Made by a program: the position numbers and the translations under genes. Of a stretch of 64,000 bases of DNA, positions 1 to 9,600 are shown piece after piece. This DNA comes from Clostridiales bacterium. Lineage in GTDB: Bacteria > Bacillota > Clostridia > Saccharofermentanales > Saccharofermentanaceae. Each line of letters begins with the position of its first letter. The first letter of the stretch is position 1. The notes under the pieces are model-generated. The model did no database searches, was not told where the DNA came from, and was given only the letters and a program-made list of their open reading frames with translations. Location: assembly GCA_017478485.1 (NCBI GenBank), contig JAFVDI010000028.1, positions 62,001-126,000 of the forward strand, read 5' to 3'.

Positions 1-709
1 TCTTTTCTGTTACTGCTTTGCCTGCCTTCTTTTCGCGCATGACGACCATGACGATATTCTTCCCGAGCGAGAAGATGTTGTTCAAAGTCCAGTAGAAGAC
101 AAGTCCTGACGGGGAATTATAGAGGAATACCAGGAAAACCGCAGCAATCAGATACATCTGAAGCTTCGATCTGAGAGGCATTCCCTTGCCGTATATAACA
201 CCCGAGACGATGTTTACAAGGGTCATGATGACCGGGAGGACATTTATCGCAATACCTCCGATGACAAGCAGACCGTCCGGAGCGCTCAGGTCTTTGACGG
301 GACCAGCCGCAGCGCCCGAAAGGATACTGCATCCGGAGAGCATTCTGTAAGCCGCGATGAAGAACGGGATCTGCAGGAGCAGCGAAACTGAGCTCTTCAG
401 GACATTCATCGGGCTGTAATCGTTCTGCCTGTAGTATGTCTGAAGGATCATGAAGCGCTCGTCGCCCTTGAACGATTCCCTGATGTGCTTGATGACGGGA
501 GCGAGTTTGATCTCCTTTTCCCTGGCTTCTTCCTGAATGCTGTCGGCCCGCCTGTAAAGCGGAAGGACCACCAGATTGAATGCCAGACTGAGGATTATTA
601 TCGATATAACGGCATTGCCAGATGACTTGAAGATGATCGAGAAGACTATCTCGAACAAAAGCTCTATCGGGTAGATTATCAGCGTGTACAGAGCCGTCAG
701 GAATGTCAT
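1..709 (-). CDS. YidC/Oxa1-family membrane protein insertase (3' end cut off by window)
   Basis: The frame opens with ATG at 709 and runs off the left edge with no stop, so 236 codons are visible. The protein is hydrophobic, with several membrane segments. It carries the YidC/Oxa1 signatures: a positively charged cytoplasmic stretch after the first membrane span (EEAREKEIKLAPVIKHIRES), and YWTLNNIFSLGKNIV near the visible end, matching the family YWxxNNxFS block. The family inserts proteins into the cytoplasmic membrane, alone or with SecYEG. The ATG overlaps the TGA of alr (shared bases at 709), so translation is probably coupled. The usual clostridial yidC sits with rnpA/rpmH; this copy beside alr may be a paralogue. 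Family assignment is firm; substrate is unknown. Confidence 0.85.
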   Translation of the reverse strand, partial: MTFLTALYTLIIYPIELLFEIVFSIIFKSSGNAVISIIILSLAFNLVVLPLYRRADSIQEEAREKEIKLAPVIKHIRESFKGDERFMILQTYYRQNDYSPMNVLKSSVSLLLQIPFFIAAYRMLSGCSILSGAAAGPVKDLSAPDGLLVIGGIAINVLPVIMTLVNIVSGVIYGKGMPLRSKLQMYLIAAVFLVFLYNSPSGLVFYWTLNNIFSLGKNIVMVVMREKKAGKAVTEK

Positions 710-1866
710 CAGCCGTTCCCTCCGGTATAAAGGCGTCTGACCCTCTTTCCTACTACGCACGTGATCTCATAATTGATAGTTCCGATCCTGTCTGCAAGGT
801 CATCAGCAAGCCTTTCCCTGCCGAAAACAATTACCTTGTCCCCTACCTTGGGCCTGACCTTCATGTCCGTGGTATCGACCATGCACATATCCATGCATAC
901 ATTTCCGATTATCGGGCACTTCTCACCGTCTATCACGAGTTCGAACCCGTTCGAAAGGCGTCTGGAAAGTCCGTCCGCGTAGCCTATTCCGACCGTTGCA
1001 ACCTCAGTTTCACGTTCAGCCGTAAAGTGTCTGCCGTAGCTTACCGTGGCTCCTGCCGGGATCTTCTTTACGTGGATGACCTTGGCATACCAGGTCATGA
1101 CCGGGATCAGATCGAGCTTTACGGGAGGCTCGGGGCATCCCGGCGGCATCAGTCCGTAAAGGATTATGCCCGCTCTTACGAGATCCAGGTGCATCTGAGG
1201 AAATCTCATGATGCCTGCGCTGTTGCATATGTGTTTCTTCTCGAAAACGATGCCCTCATCCTCGAGAACCTTTATCTGTGCCATGAATGCATCGTACTGC
1301 TTCATCGTGTAAGAATCGTCATCGGTATCGGCTACCGCAAAATGCGAGAAAACGCCGTACGGTATGATCCCCGGAAGCCTGCAGCTCCTGATTATCTCTT
1401 CGGTGCCGGTGCCGTCAGTCGCAAAACCTATGCGTCCCATGCCCGTATCGAGCTTGATATGGACTTTTATCTGCTTGCCCTGCGAGACAGCCTCGTCCGA
1501 CAAAGCCTTGGCGATGTCATAGGAATAGACAGACTGTTCGATATCAAATCTGACGGCATCCGCATAACGGCTCTTGTCCGTAAACCCGAGGGTCATCATT
1601 GGAGCCTTTATTCCGCGGCGTCTGAGATCGACAGCCTCATCGATCGTTGCAAGGCACAGGCCCGCCGCACCGCATTCGAGAAGCGTTGTGGCAGTTTCGT
1701 AAGCGCCGTGTCCGTAGGCATCAGCCTTAACGACGGCCAGTATTCCCGCTCCGGGAGCGGTTACTTTTCTAATCTCTGCAAAATTATGCCTTAACGCATC
1801 GAGACTTATCTCGACACAGGAACGGTCATAATAATCGGATTTTTGTATGTTTCCGAAATCTTCCAT
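709..1866 (-). CDS. alr: alanine racemase
   Basis: 385 residues, full family length. PLP-dependent interconversion of L- and D-alanine, supplying D-Ala for peptidoglycan. The N-terminal barrel has the PLP-lysine motif AVVKADAYGHG (Lys47). The C-terminal domain has the catalytic tyrosine in VSYGRHFTA (Tyr277), followed by VGIGYADGLSR and GNVCMDMCMVD. The start at 1866 lies 6 bases after the nnrD stop, and the end overlaps the start of the YidC-family gene. Being in the same gene run as ddl (5474-6529), it forms with it the D-Ala-D-Ala supply route. No sign of degeneration. Confidence 0.96.
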   Translation of the reverse strand: MEDFGNIQKSDYYDRSCVEISLDALRHNFAEIRKVTAPGAGILAVVKADAYGHGAYETATTLLECGAAGLCLATIDEAVDLRRRGIKAPMMTLGFTDKSRYADAVRFDIEQSVYSYDIAKALSDEAVSQGKQIKVHIKLDTGMGRIGFATDGTGTEEIIRSCRLPGIIPYGVFSHFAVADTDDDSYTMKQYDAFMAQIKVLEDEGIVFEKKHICNSAGIMRFPQMHLDLVRAGIILYGLMPPGCPEPPVKLDLIPVMTWYAKVIHVKKIPAGATVSYGRHFTAERETEVATVGIGYADGLSRRLSNGFELVIDGEKCPIIGNVCMDMCMVDTTDMKVRPKVGDKVIVFGRERLADDLADRIGTINYEITCVVGKRVRRLYTGGNG

Positions 1867-1872
1867 AGATTC

Positions 1873-2763
1873 TCAGTTCCAACCTGCTTTCTTAAAGGCT
1901 TCCGGAAGAAACTCCCCGAGATCCGAAGGCAGCATTGCCCTTGTTCCGTATTTAGCCGATGCGAGCATGCCTGCTCCGGAATGGATCTTTACGGCCGCGC
2001 AGGCAGCTTCCTCGGGCTGGATGCCCTGTGCAAGAAGCCCAGCCAAAAGGCCGGCGAGAACATCCCCTGATCCGCCTTTTGCCATACCGCTGTTCTCGGT
2101 ATCGTTGATATACGTACGGCCGCCGGGAACGGCGATCACCGTCTTGCTGTTCTTGAGAACGATGACGCTCTTGAGCTTCTTTGCGAGCTTCATGGCAGCT
2201 ACCGGAGAAGGATCGTTGGGATCGATCCCCTCAACGCCTGCAGAGATCCTGGCAAATTCGCCCATGTGGGGCGTTAAGACCGCGGGTGTCTCCCTGTGCC
2301 TTAAGAGCGGAAGTATATGTTCCTTATCGTGGGCGGCAGCACTCAAGGCACCTGCATCGATCACGAGTCTTTTCGCTTCACGGATGTAAAGACCTAAAAG
2401 CGGAAGGATGTTGAGGTCATCGGACGGGATGCCGGGACCTATAAGAACGGAGTCTGCCTTTTCGAGCAGGCGGGCCGCCGTTCTCAGTACTCCTGAGGGC
2501 ATTCCGTCGCGCAGGGACTGAAGCGCGCAGGGGTGATTTGCGCTGATTGCATCAAGTGTCCTTGAATCCGAATGAACACGGACCAGTCCGCAGCCGGATC
2601 TGAGAGCCGCACCGCAGGCCAGGACTGCCGCACCCGGCATATATTCGGAACCGGCCGTGATGAGACAGGTGCCGAAAGTCCCCTTGTATCCGCAATCCGG
2701 ACGGTCGGGAGCCATGCTCTTTACAAGTTCGTCAGTCAGGACGATGCCGTCAGTCTCACTCAT
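1873..2763 (-). CDS. nnrD: ADP-dependent (S)-NAD(P)H-hydrate dehydratase
   Basis: 296 residues from the chosen ATG at 2763, which has a GAGGAAA ribosome site just upstream and overlaps the metA stop by 8 bases; a longer frame from 2790 would run further into metA. The enzyme repairs hydrated NAD(P)H using ADP. The ribokinase-like fold is indicated by the glycine-rich [20 protein letters not shown] and the nucleotide-binding and catalytic block [20 protein letters not shown] near the C terminus. The epimerase half (NnrE), often fused at the N terminus, is absent, so this is the dehydratase domain alone. An nnrD-alr arrangement is common in clostridia. Confidence 0.9.
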   Translation of the reverse strand: MSETDGIVLTDELVKSMAPDRPDCGYKGTFGTCLITAGSEYMPGAAVLACGAALRSGCGLVRVHSDSRTLDAISANHPCALQSLRDGMPSGVLRTAARLLEKADSVLIGPGIPSDDLNILPLLGLYIREAKRLVIDAGALSAAAHDKEHILPLLRHRETPAVLTPHMGEFARISAGVEGIDPNDPSPVAAMKLAKKLKSVIVLKNSKTVIAVPGGRTYINDTENSGMAKGGSGDVLAGLLAGLLAQGIQPEEAACAAVKIHSGAGMLASAKYGTRAMLPSDLGEFLPEAFKKAGWN

Positions 2764-3727
2764 GCTTTTCCTCATCCCTTCCGGGCACAAGATCTTCGTT
2801 CCTTATGCTGCTTATCAGGCCGATGTCAAAAGGAGTCTCCTGATATACGTAATAGTTGAGCCAGTTGGTGTACATGAGTGTCGCAGACGATCTCCATTTG
2901 AGGATCACGCCTTTTGCGGGGTCGTTATCAACGTAATAATTGACCGGCAGCGCAGTATCAAGCCCTGCGCCGTGATCCCTCTTGTACTCTCTGTCCAGGG
3001 TCTCCCTGTCATACTCGGAGTGGCCGGTAATGAAGATCTGACGTCCGTGCAGATCGGAAACTGCAAAGATGCCGCATTCGTCAGATTCGGAAAGGATCCT
3101 CAGATCCTTGTGCTTGATTATGTCTTCCTTCCTGACCTCCGTATAACGGGAATGAGGAACATAGAAAACGTCGTCAAAACCCCTGAAGAGCTTTACCGGT
3201 CTGCTGTATGTCATCGAATGCTCGAAAACGCCGAAGACCTTCTGATCGAGAACATATTTCGGCACGCCGTAATGGTAGTAAAGACCTGCGAATGCGGCCC
3301 AGCAAAGATGCAGGGTCGAATAAACATGGGTCTTGCTCCACTCGAGCACCCGGCAAAGCTCCTCCCAGTAGTCGACCTTCTCGAAGGGAAGCTTTTCGAC
3401 GGGCGCGCCCGTGATGATCATGCCGTCGAAATACTGGTCCTTAATCTTGTCAAACGTCTCGTAATACTTGGTAAGATGCGCCGCACTGGTGTGTGTCGAC
3501 TGATGTGAAGCCATGCAGAGCAGATCGATGTCGATCTGGATGGGAGTGTTGGAAAGAGCCCTGAGGAGCTGAGTCTCCGTCGTGATCTTGTCAGGCATCA
3601 GATTGAGTATGACAAGTCTGAGCGCTCTTATGTCCTGGGACAGAGCGCGGTTCTCTTCCATAACAAATATTCTTTCCTTCTCGAGGATCTGCCTCGCAGG
3701 AAGATTGTCTGATATTCTGATAGGCAT
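2756..3727 (-). CDS. metA: homoserine O-acetyltransferase (MetA family)
   Basis: 323 residues, full length. MetA enzymes acylate homoserine at the first committed step of methionine synthesis. Visible residues are the catalytic Cys142 in [10 protein letters not shown] and the His236/Glu238 pair in TGHSEYD. Position 111 is Glu ([10 protein letters not shown]); in this family Glu111 goes with acetyl-CoA and Gly111 with succinyl-CoA, so acetyl-CoA is predicted despite the common annotation as succinyltransferase. The ribosome site AAGGAGG lies 7 bases before the ATG. It starts 15 bases after the kinase-like gene and overlaps nnrD. No riboswitch or T-box is visible upstream because the gene is inside an operon. 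Confidence 0.93.
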   Translation of the reverse strand: MPIRISDNLPARQILEKERIFVMEENRALSQDIRALRLVILNLMPDKITTETQLLRALSNTPIQIDIDLLCMASHQSTHTSAAHLTKYYETFDKIKDQYFDGMIITGAPVEKLPFEKVDYWEELCRVLEWSKTHVYSTLHLCWAAFAGLYYHYGVPKYVLDQKVFGVFEHSMTYSRPVKLFRGFDDVFYVPHSRYTEVRKEDIIKHKDLRILSESDECGIFAVSDLHGRQIFITGHSEYDRETLDREYKRDHGAGLDTALPVNYYVDNDPAKGVILKWRSSATLMYTNWLNYYVYQETPFDIGLISSIRNEDLVPGRDEEKHE

Positions 3728-3742
3728 TATTTGCCTCCTTCG

Positions 3743-4750
3743 TTAACCGCTTATGAATTCGTTCAGGATGGATTCCGCGGGAACCTGTTCAGGGCTGACT
3801 ACGGGGATCTTGTCGAGATGGCCGATCAGCTTTGAAGCTTTGGCCAGAGCCGCGGAAAGATCCGCAAAAGGCTTGCCCGTGTTGGATTTCTCCATAAACA
3901 CGCTCGGCTCGATAGTACCCTTCTCCACCTTTTTTAGAGCAGATCTGATGTCGTTCAGGGCAAGAGGCGCGATTATAAGGCTCTCATACGCAAGGAACGA
4001 ATTGACGTGATAGTCTGCTTCGGTGAGGTATTCAGTGTAATACTTCTCCTCTGATCTGCTGATCATGGGCCAGTAATCGATCGTCGCGATGGCATGTGCG
4101 CTTCTGTGCCTGTTGTCCCTGACGATCCTTCTGAGCATGCGGATCTCATTGCTGTCCATGAGCTTTGTATCGCAGTAAACATTGCCGTAGGGCATTATGA
4201 AGACCTTGGCGCACGTATCTTTGAAGCCGCCTGATATACTCTTGTTGAGCCCGTGGAGGCCCTCAACGATGAGAACACCGTCATCACCAAGTGTGATCGC
4301 ATTCTCGGGGCTGCCTTCCTGCTGTGTTCTTGTATGAAAATCAAAGAACGGCGGTATTACCGTCTCACCGTTAATGATCTTTGCGATGTCACTCTGGATC
4401 CTGTCAACGTCGAGTGCGTCGATCGTCTCGAAATCCGGTCTTCCTTCTCTGTCGTAAACGATATCCTTAAGGTTGTAGTAATCGTCAAGAGAAAGATGGC
4501 ATGCCTTACGGCCGGCCTCAGTGATGGTCTTTGCAAGCCTTAATGTGAAAGTAGTCTTGCCGGAGGAAGTAGGACCTGAAACGAAGATCGCCTTTTTCGA
4601 TTTATCCTCGCAGATCATCTTGCAGATGCTGTCGATCCTGCTCAGGAATGACTTTTCCGATTCAGCGATGAACTTCGGAAGATTTTTAGCTCCGAGGCTC
4701 TCTTCGAGCTCTTCAACGGTAATATCTATTCTGTCTCTAAGCTCTGCCAT
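3743..4750 (-). CDS. uridine kinase-like nucleoside kinase (PRK/Udk family)
   Basis: 335 residues. A P-loop NTPase of the phosphoribulokinase/uridine kinase family: Walker A GPTSSGKTT at about residues 59-67, then the family acidic substrate block LSLDDYYNLKD and a downstream FDFHTRTQQ segment. Residues 1-50 are an extra N-terminal helical region not found in the short uridine kinases. Clostridial proteins of this layout are often annotated 'nucleoside kinase' and resemble the C-terminal half of TGS-Udk fusions. Ribosome site AGGAGG precedes the ATG. It is 45 bases downstream of a membrane-protein gene and 15 bases upstream of metA. Exact substrate is uncertain. Confidence 0.8.
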   Translation of the reverse strand: MAELRDRIDITVEELEESLGAKNLPKFIAESEKSFLSRIDSICKMICEDKSKKAIFVSGPTSSGKTTFTLRLAKTITEAGRKACHLSLDDYYNLKDIVYDREGRPDFETIDALDVDRIQSDIAKIINGETVIPPFFDFHTRTQQEGSPENAITLGDDGVLIVEGLHGLNKSISGGFKDTCAKVFIMPYGNVYCDTKLMDSNEIRMLRRIVRDNRHRSAHAIATIDYWPMISRSEEKYYTEYLTEADYHVNSFLAYESLIIAPLALNDIRSALKKVEKGTIEPSVFMEKSNTGKPFADLSAALAKASKLIGHLDKIPVVSPEQVPAESILNEFISG

Positions 4751-4795
4751 ACTTTTCCTCCTGTTTCCGCGAAAAGAGATTCAAACCGAAGGAAA

Positions 4796-5404
4796 TCAAT
4801 GCTTCGAGGGGAAGAATCTCTTAAGTATCAATGTGTTTATGAGCCAATCCCAGACAAACTGACAGATCCTGAAAGCGATATAGATGAGGCCGGGAATGAC
4901 CATTACTATAACGAGATTGATCAGGAACACGAGCACTACGTGAAGTCCTCCTGCCAGAACGCCCGTAACTGTGGCGAACGATCCGGAACTTGCCGCATAT
5001 TTGGTCGTGTATGTCTCAAGCGTCTTGTTGAGATAATCAATGATGAATGTCTGGAGATCACCCACATTTACCGTGAGTTTTGGGAGCATTAAGCTCACCG
5101 TAAAACTGAGAACGAGATAAGATTTGAATATCTTCTCGGCTAATATGATCAACTTGCCCCATAAGGGCATTCGATAGTATCTGAAACAAATGAAGGGACT
5201 CGCAACGAAAAGCACTATGAACGCGGCAAACATCGGCATGCCGAAGTCTCCGCACCACAAAAGCTTCTTTCCCAGGATGTAAGTGTAAAGGATAATGCAG
5301 TTGCAAAGGAGTCCATAGATAATGAAGAGCCAGAAATGCTTTCTGTTCTCATAATCAGTATCGCTCCACAGTCTGCCGAGCATCAAGCCTTCAAGATAAT
5401 CCAA
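4796..5404 (-). CDS. hypothetical multi-pass membrane protein
   Basis: 202 residues, not recognised. Hydrophobic segments lie near residues 25-45, 55-75, 92-110 and 145-185, with charged loops between, so about four or five membrane spans. The start at 5404 is a TTG with a GGAGG site 9 bases upstream; an ATG at 5383 is an alternative. It lies between ddl and the uridine-kinase-like gene, with gaps of 69 and 45 bases, and is probably in the same operon. The placement hints at an envelope role but no function can be assigned. Confidence 0.75.
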   Translation of the reverse strand: MDYLEGLMLGRLWSDTDYENRKHFWLFIIYGLLCNCIILYTYILGKKLLWCGDFGMPMFAAFIVLFVASPFICFRYYRMPLWGKLIILAEKIFKSYLVLSFTVSLMLPKLTVNVGDLQTFIIDYLNKTLETYTTKYAASSGSFATVTGVLAGGLHVVLVFLINLVIVMVIPGLIYIAFRICQFVWDWLINTLILKRFFPSKH

Positions 5405-5473
5405 AGAGCCGTCCCTCCGAAAGTTTAACCTTTAAATTTTATCACATAAGGTGCCCTACGGCTACTTGCCTGG

Positions 5474-6529
5474 TCAGAGCCCCTCTATCTCATCGCGTCC
5501 GCAGCTCAGGACTATCTTCTCGCAGAGATTCTCATAAGAGATGCCTGCCACCTTGGCCGCTTCGGGAAGCAATGACGTGTTGGTCATGCCCGGAAGGTTG
5601 TTGGCCTCTATGAACCAGAATTCATGCGTATTCTCATCATAGATCATGTCGATCCTTCCGTACTGGTTCATTCTGAGCAGGTCAAAGATCCTTACGGAAA
5701 GCTCCTGACACTTTTTGTAGTCTGCCTCGTTGATCTGAGCCGGACATACATGTGTCGTAAGGCCGTCCTGATACTTGTTCTTATAGTCGTAAAAGCCCTC
5801 GTGAGGAATGATCTCCGTTATGGGGAGAGCCTTGTGACCGACCACGCTGATCGTTACCTCGCGGCCCTTGAGGAACTGCTCGACAAGGATCATCTGCTTG
5901 TAGGACGCAGCCCATGCGACCGCAGGAGCAAACTCCTCTTCTGTCTTTACAATGGAAACGCCGCAGGAAGATCCGCAGCCGATAGGCTTGATAACGCAGG
6001 GAATGCCAATCTCTGCCTTGATCCTTTCGGGAGTGATCTCCTCATATTTGCCTATTATCCATTTTGCGGTAGGAATACCGTAACCTGCGACAAGTGACTT
6101 GGAAAGCGCCTTGTCCATTGCGATGGCGCATCCGAGGTAGCCGCAGCCGGTGTATTTGACGTCATATGCGTCAAGAAGAGCCTGAACCTGGCCGTTTTCG
6201 CCGTGAGAACCGTGAAGTCCCAGGAAGACCCTGTCAGCATACTGGCAAAGCTCGATTACTCTCGGGCCTACCCACTGTCTTCTGCCGCCGTGCTGTCTGA
6301 TTATCTCTTCAAGATCGGGTTCCTTTTCGGGAATATCATATGAAAACGGATTGATAGTGCCTCTGCGGAAGAAACTCTCTGCGGGGCGGTCATTCTCGAT
6401 ACCTACATAAAGATCGACGAGCGCGACTTCGTGTCCTTTTGAAAGAAGCGCATTCGCAATGAGACTTGCGGATTTGAGCGAAACATCACGCTCCGGCGAC
6501 AGTCCGCCGCCCAAAACAGTTATTTTCAT
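5474..6529 (-). CDS. ddl: D-alanine--D-alanine ligase
   Basis: 351 residues. ATP-grasp ligase joining two D-Ala for the UDP-MurNAc-pentapeptide. Visible blocks are the N-terminal LGGGLSPERDVSLKSA, GLHGSHGENGQVQALLD, GCGYLGCAIAMDK, the ATP-binding PCVIKPIGCGSSCGVSIV, and the C-terminal metal/substrate block EANNLPGMTNTSLLPEAA. The ATG at 6529 was chosen over 6550 because AAAGG sits 7 bases before it and the conserved fold begins at once. It opens the leftward operon that includes alr. A TATAAT box on the minus strand lies at 6562-6567. Confidence 0.95.
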   Translation of the reverse strand: MKITVLGGGLSPERDVSLKSASLIANALLSKGHEVALVDLYVGIENDRPAESFFRRGTINPFSYDIPEKEPDLEEIIRQHGGRRQWVGPRVIELCQYADRVFLGLHGSHGENGQVQALLDAYDVKYTGCGYLGCAIAMDKALSKSLVAGYGIPTAKWIIGKYEEITPERIKAEIGIPCVIKPIGCGSSCGVSIVKTEEEFAPAVAWAASYKQMILVEQFLKGREVTISVVGHKALPITEIIPHEGFYDYKNKYQDGLTTHVCPAQINEADYKKCQELSVRIFDLLRMNQYGRIDMIYDENTHEFWFIEANNLPGMTNTSLLPEAAKVAGISYENLCEKIVLSCGRDEIEGL

Positions 6530-6561
6530 GAATTGCCTTTCTTTTCCCAAAATATGTGTAG

Positions 6562-6567
6562 ATTATA
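6562..6567 (-). promoter_or_regulatory. -10 box of the ddl operon promoter
   Basis: The minus strand reads TATAAT here, 33 bases upstream of the ddl start. No good -35 hexamer is found at 17 bases, so only the -10 element is supported. Confidence 0.45.
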
Positions 6568-6642
6568 GTATATTTTCACAAATCTTTTCTCCCTATTGTA
6601 TGAAACTGTTATAAGTTTGTAAAACTTGCCTATTTTATTAAT

Positions 6643-6651
6643 TGATATAAT
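6643..6651 (+). promoter_or_regulatory. extended -10 promoter for the GT-C-like gene
   Basis: The plus strand reads TGATATAAT, the extended -10 form (TGnTATAAT), 27 bases before the ATG at 6679. A TTGCCT lies only 14 bases upstream, too close for a usual -35, so the extended -10 probably carries most of the recognition. The 149-base divergent region between ddl and this gene is AT-rich and holds both promoters. Confidence 0.5.
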
Positions 6652-6678
6652 TATTTAAATCGTTTGAAGGGAGATTTT

Positions 6679-9600
6679 ATGCTCGCAATTTTATATTTAT
6701 GCGTATGCGCCATAACCGGAATGGTCCTCGTGGCGATATGCGTACCTGATGTAAGGCGCTTGTATTTAGCTTGCGCACCTTCTGTCAAGGCGATCGAAAA
6801 CATACCGAGCACCCTGTTCGTTGTTGCAGCCGGAACCATTTCCGGAATGATGCTTGTTCCATTCGTGAATTATTATGTAATCCTCGGCCTGACCTATTTC
6901 GTTGCCAGCGACAAGCTGTGCATGAAGATCGGCTTTATGGTAACAGCAGCATTGTTCTTCTGGCTCGTTCTCACTTGCCTGATAGTCTTTAACCGCAGAC
7001 GCATCAAGCGCGACGAGGAAGAAACAGCAGATTTCGTCAAGCTTCCCGGATATGTCAACAAGCCGTCAAACACCATCTTCTACAGCGTCATCATTCTGCT
7101 GACAGCCGTAGTTTCGGCTTTCCTCATGTTCTACACATACAGGATCGACCACGGTTCTCTCATTAACGGCTACTCGACCTTCTCGGATCTCTCCCCACAC
7201 ACCGCAATGGTCTCTTCATTCGGCAAGGGCTTTAACTTCCCGACACAGTACATGCATTTCTCGGGCGACGGCATCAAGTACCACTTCCTTTTCTACTTCC
7301 TTGCCGGAATGCTCGAATACTTAGGCTTCCCTATCGATTATGCGCTCAATATCCCTTCCATCCTCGCGATGGTCTGCGCCATGATCCTTCTCGGCCTTCT
7401 TGCATCTCTCCTTTCCGGAAGACGCCTTGCGTTTGCGCTCTCCCCTGTGCTCGTTTTCCTGCGCAGCTCGCTCAACGTATTTATCCACATCCGCAATCTC
7501 GTTGCCGACGGCGAAACAATTCCCGGTGCCATCGGTCTCATAATGCAGGAATCTGCCTGGTATGAAGCAACTCCTTATGACAACTGGGGAATCTGGGCTA
7601 TCAATGTATATCCCAACCAGCGTCATCTGATGTTAGGTGTTGCAGTCATCCTTCTGTGCATCATCCTTTTCATCCCGTTCGTAAGAAGGCTCTGCATATC
7701 AGTAATGAGCGCAGGCTCTTTCGGCGGCGTGTTTAAGGCGATCCTTTTCTCACGCAATGCCTGGCTGCCCAGAAAGAACGATCCGCTTTCAGGCGGAACG
7801 GTAGCTCTCTTCACATGCCTGCTCATGATCGCAATGCCCTATTTCCACGGCTCATGCCTCATTGCGCTCCTTCTGGTATTGTTCGGAATGGCGCTCGTTT
7901 CAGAGAGCAGACTGCTCCACCTTATGGTTGCAGTTTGTGCCGTATGCTCCTCATATATTCAGACGCTCGCGCTTTCAGGCGGCGCTTCCAACGTGATCAA
8001 TCTCAAGTTTGCGCCCGGTTTCCTTTTCAGCGAGGACACCACCGTGATCAACGCAAACACTCTTCTTCAGTGGGGACAGTATCTGATCACCGTTACCGGT
8101 GCGACACTGATCCTTGCTATCCTCTGCAATGTCATTCTCTTATTCCATGACATAATCAAGAAGAAGCCCGTATACAGATTCTTCCTGATGCTTGCTTTCC
8201 TTAACCCTCTGATCTTCGCATTCATGTTCCAGGTTACTCTCGAGATGCTTGCGAACCACAAGTTCATCCAGGTAACACTTATCCTGGCCGATGCTTTTGT
8301 CGCGATATTCCTCGCTAACCTGTTCATCGTTCCCGGCCGCCGCAAAGCTGAAGTTGCTTTAGCCGCAGATGCCGATATTGCTGAAAATGAAGATGAGGAC
8401 GAAAAAGACGAAAAGCCTGCTGCCGATGCCGAAAAACTCGAAGCAAACATCGAAAAGGCAGAAAAAGAAGGCGAACTCGCTCCTGTTATTGTAGACAAGG
8501 AAAAGGAATCCGAAGAAGACGGTTCAGATGACGAGCCTTTCGAGGTACTGACCGATCCTGAAGAAACACCTGATGAAAAATCCGAAAAGACCGGAGACGA
8601 CAAGCCCGAAGAGACTGCAAAAGACCCCGGTGCTGAAGATACCAAGGAAGATTCGGTCTCTTCTGATGAAGCCAAGACCGAATCTGACGACCGCGTTCTC
8701 GAGAAGTTCCCTTCTGAGAAGACTGTCTCCATGAGGCCCGGCAACATCGTCAATTCCGAAAAGGAAGATGAAGAAAAGGATGAGGTTCCCGCCGAAGAGG
8801 CATCTGAAGTCAAGGAAGAACCCAAGACATCAGATGAATCTGATGAGTCATTCCCCAAGGAAGACACTGTCGCATTAAGACCCGGCAACGTCGTCAGCTC
8901 CGAGAAAGAAGAGGATAAGAAAGAATCTTCCGATAAGGACGAAGAGACCGCCAAGGAAGAAACAGAATCTTCAGACGCATCTGAAACTAAAGAAGAAACC
9001 AAGTCCGAAGCATCAGAAGACGAAGATTCCGATGAACCTTTCGAAGTTCTGGATGATGACGATGACAGCAAGTCAGAGAAATCCGAGGATTCAGAAAAGT
9101 CCGAAGAGAAGTCTTTAACTGAAACAAAGGATGCAGGGGAAGCGAAGGAAACCTCTGACGATAAATCCGCAAAAGAAGTTTCAGAAGAAGTTAAGGACGA
9201 AGAAGAAGATGCGGACAACTCGGATATGGTCCTCGAGCATGAAGAGATCCCTTCTGATAAGAATAAGGGCATGCCTGTTGCCGTATGGGCAGTCTTCGAG
9301 ATCTTCGGCGTCCTTGCTGCTCTCATCCTGCTCGTTGGCCTCGTAGGTACAGGTATCTCCGAGTGGGCAACCTATATCAACATCAATTCAACTCCGATGG
9401 CTGTAAACACGAATTCAGCCGTCTCCGACTGGATAATAAAGAATACTGAACCCGGCGATGTATTCCTCACCCCCGAGTGGTCCATGAACAGATTCCTCCT
9501 CACAGGACGCGCCATGTACTACGGCTGGCCTTACTATGCCTGGTCCGCAGGACACGACACCAACACCCGTGACAAGATCTATGTATGGCTCATCACAGGC

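Noticed and set aside
703..1794. 363-codon open frame on the plus strand
   Set aside because: It lies opposite alr, which has intact family motifs; the frame is a codon-bias shadow with no recognisable domain.
8067..9326. 419-codon Ser-rich frame on the minus strand
   Set aside because: It is the complement of the acidic insertion of the GT-C-like gene; Ser runs arise from reading Glu/Asp/Lys codons backwards.
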